Shown here one piece after another: positions 43,442 to 53,204 of a stretch of 64,000 bases of DNA. The stretch spans positions 1-64,000 of the forward strand of contig CAXXPO010000010.1 of NCBI GenBank assembly GCA_963665185.2, read 5' to 3'. The DNA comes from G963665185 sp963665185 (lineage in GTDB: Bacteria > Desulfobacterota > Desulfovibrionia > Desulfovibrionales > Desulfovibrionaceae). The position numbers were made by a program, and so were the translations under genes. The notes beneath the pieces were generated by a model that saw nothing but the letters and a program-made list of their open reading frames with translations, ran no database searches and was not told the origin of the DNA. Positions within the stretch are counted from its first letter, which is position 1. Every line of letters begins with the position of its first letter.

Positions 43442-44041
43442 TCAGCTAGCGACGATGCGCAGCACATACTCGAGAACTTTCGCAACGGATTCTTCGATTG
43501 TCTCCCTGTCGGTATTCAAGACAAGGTCGGGGGTCATGGGGACGTCATACGGGGCTGAAATGCCAGTATAATTCTTTATTTCTCCAGCCCGTGCCCGCTT
43601 GTAGAAGCCTTTGACATCGCGGGCCTCGCACACTTCCAGGGGACAGGAAACATAGATTTCATGGTAATCCACTCCGAGCACATCCCGTAGCAACAGGCGG
43701 TCCGAATTCAACGGAGCAATGAATGCGCAAAAACAGATCATCCCCGTTTCAACAAACAGCTTGGCAACCTCGCTGATGCGCCGCAAGTTCTCCGCCCGAT
43801 CTTCAGGGGAAAACCCCAGGTTTTTGCACAGTCCATGTCTGACGTTGTCGCCGTCAAAAACATAGGAACGCATGTCCTGGGCAAACAAAGCCTTTTCCGT
43901 TTCGTATGCAATGGTGGATTTCCCTGATCCGGAAAGGCCTGTGAACCAAAACACTGCGGATTTATGTCTGTTGCGTCGTTCACAATCACAGCGGCTGACT
44001 TGCCCATGAAATCGCTTAATATTCGGTGTGCACTGGGTCAT
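43442..44041 (-). CDS. cysC: Adenylylsulfate kinase
   Basis: CysC phosphorylates adenosine 5'-phosphosulfate (APS) to PAPS, the donor used by sulfotransferases. The 199-residue protein has the P-loop FTGLSGSGKSTIA, the FDGDNVRHGLCKNLGFSPEDR APS-binding stretch, then FIAPLNSDR and the lid region FYKRARAGEIKNYTG, all typical. Sulfate reducers normally reduce APS directly for respiration, so a CysC at the edge of a glycan locus with two sulfotransferase domains points to glycan sulfation rather than sulfate assimilation. GAGGA precedes the ATG at a 10-base spacing. Confidence 0.95.
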   Translation of the reverse strand: MTQCTPNIKRFHGQVSRCDCERRNRHKSAVFWFTGLSGSGKSTIAYETEKALFAQDMRSYVFDGDNVRHGLCKNLGFSPEDRAENLRRISEVAKLFVETGMICFCAFIAPLNSDRLLLRDVLGVDYHEIYVSCPLEVCEARDVKGFYKRARAGEIKNYTGISAPYDVPMTPDLVLNTDRETIEESVAKVLEYVLRIVAS

Positions 44042-44210
44042 AATATAAAATCCTCATGTATGACATCTGCTTGCGACTAAAAAACAGTCTTATATTTTCC
44101 CAGCGTTCCCTGTATCCTTTCCTTCGTCAGGACGCCAGTAAAGAAAATGTTCCAAAAGCGCGCATGCTGAAAAGTAGAGAGTGGAAAGGGATACGGCTTG
44201 GGCAAGTATC

Positions 44211-44903
44211 TCAGGAAACGCCATATGCGCGAAGCAAGTCGTCATAGTACGAACATCCCTGCATGTACAACGTAACATCGCGAGGGTTGGCTGCCCTGAT
44301 CAAATCACGCAATTCTTCCTTTACATCGTATCGCGCCTGTGCACGATCATGATTCACATTCAGGGACGCCACTTCTACATCCTGCCGGATGCCAAAAATT
44401 TTCCGATAAAGGGCGAGGCCCCTATCAAAATCCTCGACAACCCCGACAAAATCAAAATCATTCACGGCTCGCCCATTCATGTATCTGGATTGCACGTCAC
44501 GCAGCCTGCGTATTTTCAAGAAGGATTCAATGGTCTGATCGGTCCGCAAAAACTTTCGACAGGTGGAATTCGTGTGGTCCGGGTTGCGAACCCAGAAGTA
44601 GTAATGCGACAGTACTCTTTCCACTGGATCGCGCAGCCAGACGACATAACGCAAAGGCGGGGAAACATGGTCATACTTTCCCGTCAGGAAATGCCCGTGC
44701 ACACAACGGATATGAGGCGCAAGGCAAGGCTTTTTGAACGCTTTCAGCCAATGGTGCAGGGGATAGTACAGAGAGAGCGGCATATCGGCATAATCCAAAA
44801 ATACCCCACTGCCATAGACTTTATTCAAGAAATCGACAAACGTGTTCCCGCCATTCTTCGGGATATGTGTCGAGACAATTAGCCCGCCATGATTGTCGGT
44901 CAT
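44211..44903 (-). CDS. Sulfotransferase family protein
   Basis: A 230-residue enzyme predicted to move a sulfate group from PAPS to a sugar hydroxyl. The 5'-phosphosulfate loop is STHIPKNGGNTFVDFL (about residue 10), like membrane-bound carbohydrate sulfotransferases, and the 3'-phosphate site is VVWLRDPVERVLSHYYF (about residue 88). The start at 44903 overlaps the stop of the upstream double glycosyltransferase (ATGA), so the two are translationally coupled; upstream in-frame ATGs at 44915 and 44936 lie inside that gene. The partner donor enzyme, CysC, is 169 bp downstream. The acceptor is probably the glycan built by the neighbouring transferases. Confidence 0.85.
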   Translation of the reverse strand: MTDNHGGLIVSTHIPKNGGNTFVDFLNKVYGSGVFLDYADMPLSLYYPLHHWLKAFKKPCLAPHIRCVHGHFLTGKYDHVSPPLRYVVWLRDPVERVLSHYYFWVRNPDHTNSTCRKFLRTDQTIESFLKIRRLRDVQSRYMNGRAVNDFDFVGVVEDFDRGLALYRKIFGIRQDVEVASLNVNHDRAQARYDVKEELRDLIRAANPRDVTLYMQGCSYYDDLLRAYGVS

Positions 44904-47206
44904 GATTGTGTGCATTTTCCTTGATTTTTGCAGCATGTCGCGCTGCGGATATAGGCGGCCATCCAATTTTCCGCGTCCTGATAAACATCATAGGCAAAAT
45001 CATGCGGAGAATAACGTTCCAAAAGGACATCCGGGAAAAAATCCTCCTGAAGACACAGGTCCAGCAGTGTGAAATCATGCTCGAAGTAATTCTTTCTCCC
45101 GGCATACTTTCCACGAAATCTGGAAACAAAAACAACCCGACATCCTTCGCCAAGCGCCCGAAGGGCTGCACGGTACATCTTTCCCTTTTGGTAATGAAAG
45201 GGAAGGCAGGAAAAAACAACGACGACCCGGTCGACATGCCGACGCGCGTCCACAATGGGCCGACGAGATACCCCTTCCAGGACCCCCAGATTATACACCA
45301 GCTCAGTCCCCCTCAACAATCGTCGGGCCTCTTGCGCATCCTTCACCGGCCGATAGAGAAACGAATAAGGAGCGTATCCGCTTTCCCCGTCCCCCCGTCC
45401 ATAACTCCAAAGCAACCGATCGGCTGCCGCTTCGTCTGCGGGAGCTTCCCAGAAGACGCGAGCAAACGGAGCAACAGCCCAACACCGAGAAAAACGGCGA
45501 TAATTGATCATGAAAAGAGTATCTTCGCCGGTATGGGTCAAATATTCAGGAAACTCCCCTGCCTGTTCCCACAGCCTCTTTTTGATCGCCACGGCTCGGG
45601 CGGATGGAAGATGGTCGGAAAAATCATAGTCCGTATAATCCGTGGCGATCCACTCTGCCCCAGTGCTTTTTTCAGGAAAAGTAAGGCCGCAGACGAGATC
45701 CACATTTTGCTTTTCAGCAAAGCCCGCGACGAGATTTACACAAAAATCAGGATCATACCGACATCCTGCATCCGCCAATACGACAATGTCATGTCTGGCT
45801 TCTCGAATGGCAACATTCCGGCCCTGAGAAATGTTCAGCTGCCCTGGGCAAATAAGGCGAAACGAAATCGGGGAAGTGATTTTCCACTGTTGGATAGCTT
45901 CCACGGTCCCGTCTGTAGACCCCCCATCCACAATCACCATCTCATTTGGAAAAAGACTCTGCTGCGCAATACTGTCTAAAAAGGACAGTATTGTTTTTGC
46001 TTCATTTTTCACGGTCACAATGAACGAAAATGACGGGGTGGGTGTCTCTTTCACCCTGTCGCAAACGACTGTTTCAATATTGGCAAGCACATTCAGGGGG
46101 TGCTCCGGGTAGGCGCTGAATGGTTCGTGCCGAAAAACAAGACGCTCTTTTCCGTGTACAAACGCGTTGAGAATCCCGTAGCGCCGGACAAAAGATAAAA
46201 AATTTCCGATTTTTTGTCCGAGGAGTACGGCCCAAGATTTTCCTCGCTTGTACAGCCGCGCACCAAAGCACTTCTTCTGCGTTAGCAAAACACGGTCAAC
46301 AAGATCGCTTTCAACGGTTTGCAAATGCGAAAGTAGGGTCGAAAAATCATCGAGGCGGTTACGTACACGCTCAAGTTGAGGGTACCTGCTGTCTGCTTCC
46401 AAGGGGATGCCTTGAATCTCCTCCGTCATCCTCCGCAAGTATGCCTTGGCAACCAGGCTGAAAGTCCAGTGGGCTCCATGCTTCTTCTGAAAGTACGACC
46501 TGTTTTTTTCGAACAGTTCCAGATATCTCTTTGTCCCCAGGCGCTGAAAAGACAGACTCCCCTGGTGGTACACGAAACAATCTTCGACTATGGCAATTTT
46601 CAAATTCTGCGCAAGAATTCGAAGACAATAGTCATCATCTTCAAACATTCCGGCCCCAAAATTTTCGTCCAAAGGACCGACGCGCTCGAATACGCTGGCA
46701 CGCATAGCCACGCAAAAAAAGGAAAGGCGTTCGCTTTGGCGAAATACCCCGGCATGTTTGGCAGTATATCTGCCGGAAAACTCGACATAATTTGATGGCC
46801 CTAATCCATCCAGGACGATTTTCTGTTCTGATCCAGCATAATTGGTTACCGGGCTGACAAGCCCCACCTCCGGATGCTCCTGCAAAAAACCGCAAAGCCT
46901 CTGCAACCACCCGGGAGTTAACAATGTATCGTTGTTCAAAAGAACAACGTAATCTCCCTGGGAGAGCCGAAGTCCGTCATTATTGCCGCCGGCGAACCCC
47001 CTGTTTTCAAGGTTCAGACATAAACGCACATTGGAATGTTGCTTTTTGAGAGCAAGCAGATAGGCCTGTGTTCCATCCGAGGAGTTGTTATCAACGACAA
47101 TCAGTTCGAAATCCTCGGGAGCAGTATGACGGTACAGACTCTCAATACAAGGGCGGGTAGCCTCTTCGAGCTGGTTGAAGGTAAGAACTATGATGCTTGC
47201 CAACAT
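44900..47206 (-). CDS. Glycosyltransferase with two GT2 domains
   Basis: A 768-residue cytoplasmic enzyme with two family-2 (GT-A fold) domains. The first (about 1-260) begins ASIIVLTFNQLEEATR, with LIVVDNNSSDGTQ, a GGNNDGL region and the acidic LNNDTLLTPGW, as in rhamnosyl-type transferases. A linker of about 120 residues follows, then the second (about 395-600) begins FSFIVTVKNEAKTILSFLDS with IVDGGSTDGTVEAI and ADAGCRYDPDF. A C-terminal 100-residue part has no clear motif. Two domains can add two sugars in turn. The start at 47206 lies 1 base after the stop of the upstream gene; further upstream in-frame starts are inside that gene. Confidence 0.9.
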   Translation of the reverse strand: MLASIIVLTFNQLEEATRPCIESLYRHTAPEDFELIVVDNNSSDGTQAYLLALKKQHSNVRLCLNLENRGFAGGNNDGLRLSQGDYVVLLNNDTLLTPGWLQRLCGFLQEHPEVGLVSPVTNYAGSEQKIVLDGLGPSNYVEFSGRYTAKHAGVFRQSERLSFFCVAMRASVFERVGPLDENFGAGMFEDDDYCLRILAQNLKIAIVEDCFVYHQGSLSFQRLGTKRYLELFEKNRSYFQKKHGAHWTFSLVAKAYLRRMTEEIQGIPLEADSRYPQLERVRNRLDDFSTLLSHLQTVESDLVDRVLLTQKKCFGARLYKRGKSWAVLLGQKIGNFLSFVRRYGILNAFVHGKERLVFRHEPFSAYPEHPLNVLANIETVVCDRVKETPTPSFSFIVTVKNEAKTILSFLDSIAQQSLFPNEMVIVDGGSTDGTVEAIQQWKITSPISFRLICPGQLNISQGRNVAIREARHDIVVLADAGCRYDPDFCVNLVAGFAEKQNVDLVCGLTFPEKSTGAEWIATDYTDYDFSDHLPSARAVAIKKRLWEQAGEFPEYLTHTGEDTLFMINYRRFSRCWAVAPFARVFWEAPADEAAADRLLWSYGRGDGESGYAPYSFLYRPVKDAQEARRLLRGTELVYNLGVLEGVSRRPIVDARRHVDRVVVVFSCLPFHYQKGKMYRAALRALGEGCRVVFVSRFRGKYAGRKNYFEHDFTLLDLCLQEDFFPDVLLERYSPHDFAYDVYQDAENWMAAYIRSATCCKNQGKCTQS

Positions 47207-47207
47207 G

Positions 47208-49574
47208 TCACGCCCCCAAAGCATCCCGGATCGTCTCGGCCCGGCTGTCCCATGAGTTTTCCCGTCCCAACGCAACACGCTGCCCGACGGTTTCCGGCAA
47301 ATCAGCCAGCAATGCCTTTTCAATCAAAACAACGAACTCATCGGCATCGGCGGCGAGAAAGCAATGACTGGCGTAGTGCTCCAACTCGGGAAGGCGGACC
47401 GACACAACCGGCTTTCCTGCACACATGAACTCATAAAACTTCACGGGATTCGTGGCCAGGGTAAGCGGAATAATCTTGAACGGAATGATGCACACATCGA
47501 AATCCGCAAGGTAGCCGGGAAGTTCGGCGTACGGCTTCTCTCCGAGAAAGTGCACGTTCTGCAATGCTGCTGCCTGTGATATATCCGCCCCTTGCGTGAA
47601 GCCGATGAGAACAAAATTCCAGTCCGGACGTTTGCGGGCGCATGTGATAAGCAAGTCCATATCGAACCAGTCGGAAATCGCCCCGTAGTAACCGATAACA
47701 GGCTTGTCGCCATACTCCTCCAATCTGCCGTTGGAGCGGGGACGGTGAAAATGCTCGAACTCAGCTCCGTTGCGAACCAGAATCGTCTTCGGGTTCCGGT
47801 TCACGGCGGTGGCATACAGCCTGTCCGAAGAAGCAATGACAAGATCTGCACGACGGGTGAGGTTCTCTTCATCTGCCAAAGCGTCTTCCGCATTGGAGCT
47901 GAATCCGCTGTGCTCGTCCATAATATCGAACACAAGCCGCCCGGGACGCACGTTCTTTTGGCGGCATGCAAGTTGTGCCCAGCCGGGAAACTGCACCATA
48001 TACACCGGGTCTTTCGCTCCGCACAAACTCAGAATTCCTTCCAGCCCCAACTGCATATTGGAGAGGTCATTCTCTTCGAGTTTATCCGTATACGGATTGA
48101 AGGGACCAAGGGAAGGCAGGCGCAGACCAAAAACATTGTCCGACAGCCGGGTGACGTCCACAAATCCGGCAGCCTGCCTGGAATTCCCCAAAAGAGTGGT
48201 GATGGGACGCGGAAGCATACTCAAATACAGTACAACATCCCCTCGTCGGGCAAAGCGCGTCATCAGCTGCTGAGGGCGTTGCCACCTGAAATCCCAATCG
48301 ATAATGGGAAAACAGACGACTACCCGCCCTGCCGACGCGACAGCCTTTCGCATATCCGTGTTGCCATGTCTCACTTTCAAAAATCTGTAATAATCCACAC
48401 AGACATTGGGCAAAATACGCTTGAGCGTATGCCGGGCAGTCCAACCCAGGCCATATTCCCGCCAAAAACTGAAAAATGTCCTGACTTTGCCGGGAAGCAG
48501 TTCATAACATGTATGGCGCAGCTGCTGAACCTTATCGGAAAGACGTATCAACGTTGAATATTTCTGCACATAATTTTCAACATCTGCAAGGCGCTGCCTG
48601 GCACATGCAATCTCATTACCCAGCGTCCGGGCGGCATGCAATTCCTCGGATGTATCCCGGTTGAGGAAAAAAGCGCTGTCCCGCTCGAAACGATTGCGTA
48701 GATCGTCCAACTTCTCGGCACAGCGAACTTTCCCCGCTAGTGCGGAATTTTCGAACAGGCTGGCTGCAACGGAGAGGTACTCGGGGTATCCGGGGGGAAG
48801 TTCGTGCATGGAATGCGTATGATGCCGCAATTTTTTGTCCAAAACGCCTTCCAACCTTTCTTCAACATCACCCAGGGAGCGGGAAAAAAAAGAAGGAAAA
48901 GAACGTTGCAGCATCGCGGCTACGGCACCTGGCGAATCCAGGAGCTGCTCAAAGCCGATTACGCAACGCGGATATTCCCGGCTGTGGAATTCGGCCGCAA
49001 AAAGATGTTTGAACCACAAACAGGATGTCTTCTCCAGGGAAAACCCATTCCGCTTGCGCAATGACCCGCCAACTTCAAACAACGAACGGTAGCTCAGGAC
49101 GCAATTGACTTCGATTCCAAGTCTGCCAAAGATGCTTGCCCAAAACGGGAACAAAACGCAGATACGCGGATCCTTGATGGCAAAAGTCGGATGCCCTGCA
49201 AACTCTGTCCGCAAAAAGTCTTCCGCTTCCGTGTACAACACATCGAGTTCCTGCGCCTTTGTCCAATTTTCCGGCAAGGGGCAGGGATCGTCCCAGGAAG
49301 AACCTATTCGGCGCAGGATGTCCTCATTAAGTGCCATTATGCGCTTGTGCTCAAAGAATCCTCTGGGATTCTCCTCCTTGGGTTCCTCCAGATCATCCCC
49401 CATATAGACGTCAAAAGCATTCAGCACACCACCAAGAGCCGATGTCCCGCTCCGGTGCATACCGAGAATCAGCAGACAACGCCATGGAACTCTCTCTGTC
49501 TGCTTTTCCTGCAAAGCTTCCTGTCCAGAAGCATTCATCATGTCATCCGTTGTGGTATGTGTCGCAAAGATCAC
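47208..49574 (-). CDS. Fusion of sulfotransferase and glycosyltransferase domains
   Basis: A 788-residue protein in two parts. The N-terminal part (about 30-250) is sulfotransferase-like: CLLILGMHRSGTSALGGVL is the PAPS-binding loop and TFAIKDPRICVLFPFW the second site. A helical middle (about 250-400) follows. The C-terminal part (about 410-780) is a GT-B glycosyltransferase (start WDFRWQRPQQLMTRFA; sugar-nucleotide site around EFMCAGKPVVSVRLPELEHY). A single chain could both add and sulfate a sugar. The frame opens with GTG at 49574, 3 bases after the wecB stop; ATG at 49541 is also possible since neither has a strong ribosome-binding site. Confidence 0.88.
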   Translation of the reverse strand: MIFATHTTTDDMMNASGQEALQEKQTERVPWRCLLILGMHRSGTSALGGVLNAFDVYMGDDLEEPKEENPRGFFEHKRIMALNEDILRRIGSSWDDPCPLPENWTKAQELDVLYTEAEDFLRTEFAGHPTFAIKDPRICVLFPFWASIFGRLGIEVNCVLSYRSLFEVGGSLRKRNGFSLEKTSCLWFKHLFAAEFHSREYPRCVIGFEQLLDSPGAVAAMLQRSFPSFFSRSLGDVEERLEGVLDKKLRHHTHSMHELPPGYPEYLSVAASLFENSALAGKVRCAEKLDDLRNRFERDSAFFLNRDTSEELHAARTLGNEIACARQRLADVENYVQKYSTLIRLSDKVQQLRHTCYELLPGKVRTFFSFWREYGLGWTARHTLKRILPNVCVDYYRFLKVRHGNTDMRKAVASAGRVVVCFPIIDWDFRWQRPQQLMTRFARRGDVVLYLSMLPRPITTLLGNSRQAAGFVDVTRLSDNVFGLRLPSLGPFNPYTDKLEENDLSNMQLGLEGILSLCGAKDPVYMVQFPGWAQLACRQKNVRPGRLVFDIMDEHSGFSSNAEDALADEENLTRRADLVIASSDRLYATAVNRNPKTILVRNGAEFEHFHRPRSNGRLEEYGDKPVIGYYGAISDWFDMDLLITCARKRPDWNFVLIGFTQGADISQAAALQNVHFLGEKPYAELPGYLADFDVCIIPFKIIPLTLATNPVKFYEFMCAGKPVVSVRLPELEHYASHCFLAADADEFVVLIEKALLADLPETVGQRVALGRENSWDSRAETIRDALGA

Positions 49575-49577
49575 GGC

Positions 49578-50711
49578 TCAATGAGCCGCCGACAGACCGT
49601 AGTGTTCTTTGACGATATCAATAACCCTTCGGGATGTTTCCCCATCCCCATAGGGGTTGGCCGTCGTGGACATACGCCTGTATTCTTCAGGCCGCGTCAG
49701 CAGGCGCATGGCCTCGGAAACAATCTTCTCCCGGTCGGTTCCGACGAGTTTTGCCGTACCGGCTTCGATTCCTTCGACACGCTCCGTGACCTCGCGCATG
49801 ACGAGCACGGGTTTGCCCAAAGAAGGCGCTTCCTCCTGAATCCCCCCGGAGTCAGTCAGCACAAGGTGCGCCTTGTTCATAAGCCAGATAAGTTCTTCGT
49901 AGTCCAGGGGGGGGATGAGATGGATCCCAGGCACATTTCCCAATACGGATTTCACTGTTTTCTGAACATTTGGATTAAGGTGCACAGGGTAGATTATCTC
50001 CACATTTTCCCCGCTGGTGGCAATTTCCTTCAAAGCATTGCACATGTCCTGAAAGGGCTTGCCAAAACTTTCCCGCCGATGGCCTGTAACAAGCACAATA
50101 CGCTTGCTGAAATCCGCAAATGAAAAATGATCCAGGTATTTGTCGTCCCCGCGTTCGCGGATGAGATGCAACCCGGTAAACAAGGCGTCGACAACGCTAT
50201 TACCGACGACATGCACGTTCTCCACTATATTTTCGGCAGCAAGATTGTCTTTCGCCTGTTGGGTCGGCGCAAAATGCAATGCCGAAAGATGGCCAGCCAG
50301 AATACGGTTCAACTCTTCCGGAAATGGGGAATATTTTTTCCCGCTCCGAAGCCCCGCCTCAATGTGCCCGACATCTATCTGTCCATAAAATCCGGCAAGC
50401 GCTCCAACAAAAGCTGTTGTTGTATCGCCCTGCACCAAGATAAGGTCGGGCTGAAAATCCCTGACGACACCTTCCAGGCCGGCAATGGCTTTCGACGTCA
50501 GGGTGTACAGGCTTTGGTTCGGTGTCATGAGGTCGAGGTCATAGTCCGCCTCGACTTCAAAAAAATGCAGGACCTGATCCAGCATTTCCCGATGCTGGGA
50601 TGTGATGCACACCTTTGTTTCGAAAAATTCGCTTTCCGCGCGAAAAGCCTTCACCAGAGGGGCCATTTTGATGGCTTCGGGACGTGTTCCAAAAACAAAA
50701 AGTATCTTCAT
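49578..50711 (-). CDS. wecB: UDP-N-acetylglucosamine 2-epimerase (non-hydrolysing)
   Basis: This cytoplasmic enzyme interconverts UDP-GlcNAc and UDP-ManNAc, a precursor for many surface glycans. The 377-residue protein has the family markers LFVFGTRPEAIKMAPLV, VQGDTTTAFVGALAGFYG, GHIEAGLRSG, VTGHRRESFG and TDSGGIQEEAPSLGKPVLVM, and the usual length. It is read in the same direction as the Wzt gene 26 bp upstream. No ManNAc dehydrogenase (WecC) is in the window, so ManNAc itself may be the sugar used. Confidence 0.96.
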   Translation of the reverse strand: MKILFVFGTRPEAIKMAPLVKAFRAESEFFETKVCITSQHREMLDQVLHFFEVEADYDLDLMTPNQSLYTLTSKAIAGLEGVVRDFQPDLILVQGDTTTAFVGALAGFYGQIDVGHIEAGLRSGKKYSPFPEELNRILAGHLSALHFAPTQQAKDNLAAENIVENVHVVGNSVVDALFTGLHLIRERGDDKYLDHFSFADFSKRIVLVTGHRRESFGKPFQDMCNALKEIATSGENVEIIYPVHLNPNVQKTVKSVLGNVPGIHLIPPLDYEELIWLMNKAHLVLTDSGGIQEEAPSLGKPVLVMREVTERVEGIEAGTAKLVGTDREKIVSEAMRLLTRPEEYRRMSTTANPYGDGETSRRVIDIVKEHYGLSAAH

Positions 50712-50737
50712 ATAGCATTTACCGTATGTATTCCCAA

Positions 50738-52099
50738 TTATCGCGCAGTAACCTCGGCGGTCACCCCAAAGTTGATCATGCCCGTGGATATGCGTTGTCT
50801 TCGCGGAAGAACCTTGAACATGTATGCGTCAAGAAGCCGCAGGGCAAGGCTCACCTCGCCGTTGTTCATGCTGCGTATTCCACAATTCGTGAGATACACG
50901 CCCTCTTCCAGAAAACAGTCAAAACGCCACTTCACCTCGGCTTCCTGCCCTTTTGCATAGGAGGGCCTCTCAGTGCCGTCAGGAGGAAAAACGCCCCCCC
51001 CAAGCTCCACCCCCTGAAGTGTCTTGATGAGCATGCCGAACGATACCCGTTCGATGTCTTCAAGAAACCGCACCGTGTAGACGTACATATAGGGAAGGCC
51101 ATTCACAAGATGATTCACCTTGCGCCCATCCGGCGTGGTGATTTTCACGTCCAGAATTTCCACTGCCCCTTGTCCGTAGTCCATACAGCTTTGCGGAACA
51201 AAATTTTCCACATAAAAACTTTCATCCGCCGCAGACGGTAATATTCCCGGAGAACTTTCCTGCCCAGCACGGCCAATGGGAGCTTGCGCCTTTTCTGTTA
51301 TCGGCCGCTGCGAAGGCTGCCCGTACTCTGCGAGCAATTCCCGTCGAAAAGCGAGATAGTCGTCTCCCTTCAGGTTCCCCAGCTTGAGGTAGTTGTTTAT
51401 GACATGCTTGGGATCGCCCTCAAGGATCTTTTCTCCCGCGTCAATCAGCAACGCATGATTGCACAGGTCCACAATCGACCCCTGGGTATGGGAAACAAAA
51501 AGAATGGTTTTTCCAGCCGCCCGCAATTGTTCCATGCGGGCAAAGCACTTTCGCTGGAACGCGACATCCCCCACGCTCAGGACTTCATCCACTATAAGGA
51601 TGTCGGGTTCCACATTGATGGCGACGGCAAAGGCAAGGCGAGCGAACATACCGCTGGAGTAGGTTTTTACCGGCTGATGTAAAAACGGTCCGATGTCTGC
51701 GAAATCGATGATGTCATTAATCTTCGCTTCCATTTCGCCCCGCGAGTACCCAAGGATGGCTCCGTTGAAGTACACGTTCTCCCATCCGGTGAATTCAGGG
51801 TTGAATCCGGCTCCCAGCTCCAGCAACGCCGAAACATGTCCATGCACTTCCGCACTTCCCGATGTGGGTTGCAACACCCCGGTTATCAGCTTGAGCAGGG
51901 TGGACTTTCCGGAACCGTTCTTGCCCACGATCCCGACGGTCTCCCCTTTCTCCACACTGAAGCTGACATCCCTGAGAGCGTAAAATTCCTGATAGTATTT
52001 CTTGCGCAGCGGGTGGAAGGTTTCCTTCAGACGGTCCTTGGGATCATCATACAGGTTGTATTTTTTCGTCAGATTTTTGATCTCGATAGCCTTACTCAC
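50738..52099 (-). CDS. wzt: Polysaccharide ABC transporter ATP-binding protein (Wzt) with C-terminal carbohydrate-binding domain
   Basis: The ATPase that powers export of a completed glycan, such as O-antigen, across the inner membrane. Residues 1-245 form the ATPase: Walker A VGKNGSGKSTLLKL, signature TYSSGMFARLAFAVA, Walker B DILIVDEVLSVGD. Residues about 290-453 form a beta-sandwich typical of Wzt C-domains, which recognise a terminal modification of the glycan (VEILDVKITTPDGRKV onward). This means the exported polymer probably carries a non-reducing end cap. Start GTG 52099 follows AGGGG. The permease gene lies 148 bp upstream. Confidence 0.95.
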   Translation of the reverse strand: MSKAIEIKNLTKKYNLYDDPKDRLKETFHPLRKKYYQEFYALRDVSFSVEKGETVGIVGKNGSGKSTLLKLITGVLQPTSGSAEVHGHVSALLELGAGFNPEFTGWENVYFNGAILGYSRGEMEAKINDIIDFADIGPFLHQPVKTYSSGMFARLAFAVAINVEPDILIVDEVLSVGDVAFQRKCFARMEQLRAAGKTILFVSHTQGSIVDLCNHALLIDAGEKILEGDPKHVINNYLKLGNLKGDDYLAFRRELLAEYGQPSQRPITEKAQAPIGRAGQESSPGILPSAADESFYVENFVPQSCMDYGQGAVEILDVKITTPDGRKVNHLVNGLPYMYVYTVRFLEDIERVSFGMLIKTLQGVELGGGVFPPDGTERPSYAKGQEAEVKWRFDCFLEEGVYLTNCGIRSMNNGEVSLALRLLDAYMFKVLPRRQRISTGMINFGVTAEVTAR

Positions 52100-52247
52100 A
52101 CCAATCCCCTGCTAGTCCTGAGCTCTGAAAAAAAACAAATACCAATCTATCCCGCATAGGCAGTCCAGGTGTATTCAGCAAAGGTATCCCCGGATTATCC
52201 AACATTTGTGCCGTATCCTGGCAAACGAATGCCAGAGGCCCCGAAAG

Positions 52248-53072
52248 TTACAGTACATCCGCGAAATGCGGCCTGAGCCGCATGAACACGTATCCGCCCA
52301 AAACAAAGAATCCGCTGGCCACGAACCAATAATAGAGAGTCCATTGCGGATGCTCCCAGAACCAGATATGGTCGATGAAGCTGTCCCTGAACCCGGTGAT
52401 AATATAAAAAAGAGGGTTGAATTTAAGATAATGGCGTATGTTTTCCGGCAGCAGATTGATGTTCCAGAAAATAGGCGTTCCCCAAAAAAAAAGCTGCAAA
52501 ACAATATTAACAAACTGCGAAATATCTCTGATGAACACGGACAAAGCCGACGTGAGCCAGGAAATTCCTGTAGCCAGAACAACAAGCGCAAATATATAGT
52601 ATGGAATCTGAAGCAGATGCACGCCGAGTTGAATCCCCTGCCCTAAAAATGCGGCCGCAATAATGACCACAAAGAACATGTGCACGATGAGTGTTGAAGC
52701 AATCTTGATGAGTGGCAGAATGCTCACACGGAAGACCATCTTTTTTACAAGATAATCATACTCCATAATCGAATTGGTCGCGGCGGCGACGCTTTCCGAA
52801 AAGAAAAACCACGGAATCATACCACATATAAGCCACAGAATAAATGGAACATCCTGCACCGATGCGGTCTTGAACCCCACCTGAAAGACAAACCACATCA
52901 CCGCAATGGTCACGGCGGGATGCACGAATGCCCAAAGAAAACTCAGGTATGACCCGAGATATTTCGCTTTGAAATCTCTTTTGACAAGCTCGCCAAAAAG
53001 TTCGCGACTTGCGATAAGATCTTTTAAAAATGTCCCAAAAGAACATATGAGTCTCAAGAGTTTTCGATGCAT
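52248..53072 (-). CDS. wzm: Polysaccharide ABC transporter permease (Wzm)
   Basis: The inner-membrane channel that pairs with Wzt. The 274-residue protein has the ABC-2 polysaccharide-exporter pattern: LFGELVKRDFKAKYLGSYLS before the first helix, then six membrane helices (SFLWAFVHPAVTIAVMWFVF; LPLIKIASTLIVHMFFVVII; IFALVVLATGISWLTSAL and others) and LKFNPLFYIITGFRDSF near the end. The start at 53072 gives MHRKLLRL; its ribosome-binding site is weak. It reads in the same direction as wzt. Confidence 0.94.
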   Translation of the reverse strand: MHRKLLRLICSFGTFLKDLIASRELFGELVKRDFKAKYLGSYLSFLWAFVHPAVTIAVMWFVFQVGFKTASVQDVPFILWLICGMIPWFFFSESVAAATNSIMEYDYLVKKMVFRVSILPLIKIASTLIVHMFFVVIIAAAFLGQGIQLGVHLLQIPYYIFALVVLATGISWLTSALSVFIRDISQFVNIVLQLFFWGTPIFWNINLLPENIRHYLKFNPLFYIITGFRDSFIDHIWFWEHPQWTLYYWFVASGFFVLGGYVFMRLRPHFADVL

Positions 53073-53204
53073 GTGCGGTGGATACCAACCTATTGTTCAC
53101 ATGTAAATGTTGAAAAGGGAAAACCGCTCCTCCGGGCTCTCCCTTGTGTTGTGCGGCAAAACATGCCGGAATCGAGTGTGGTCGTCTGCGTCGGCTTCCG
53201 TTCG

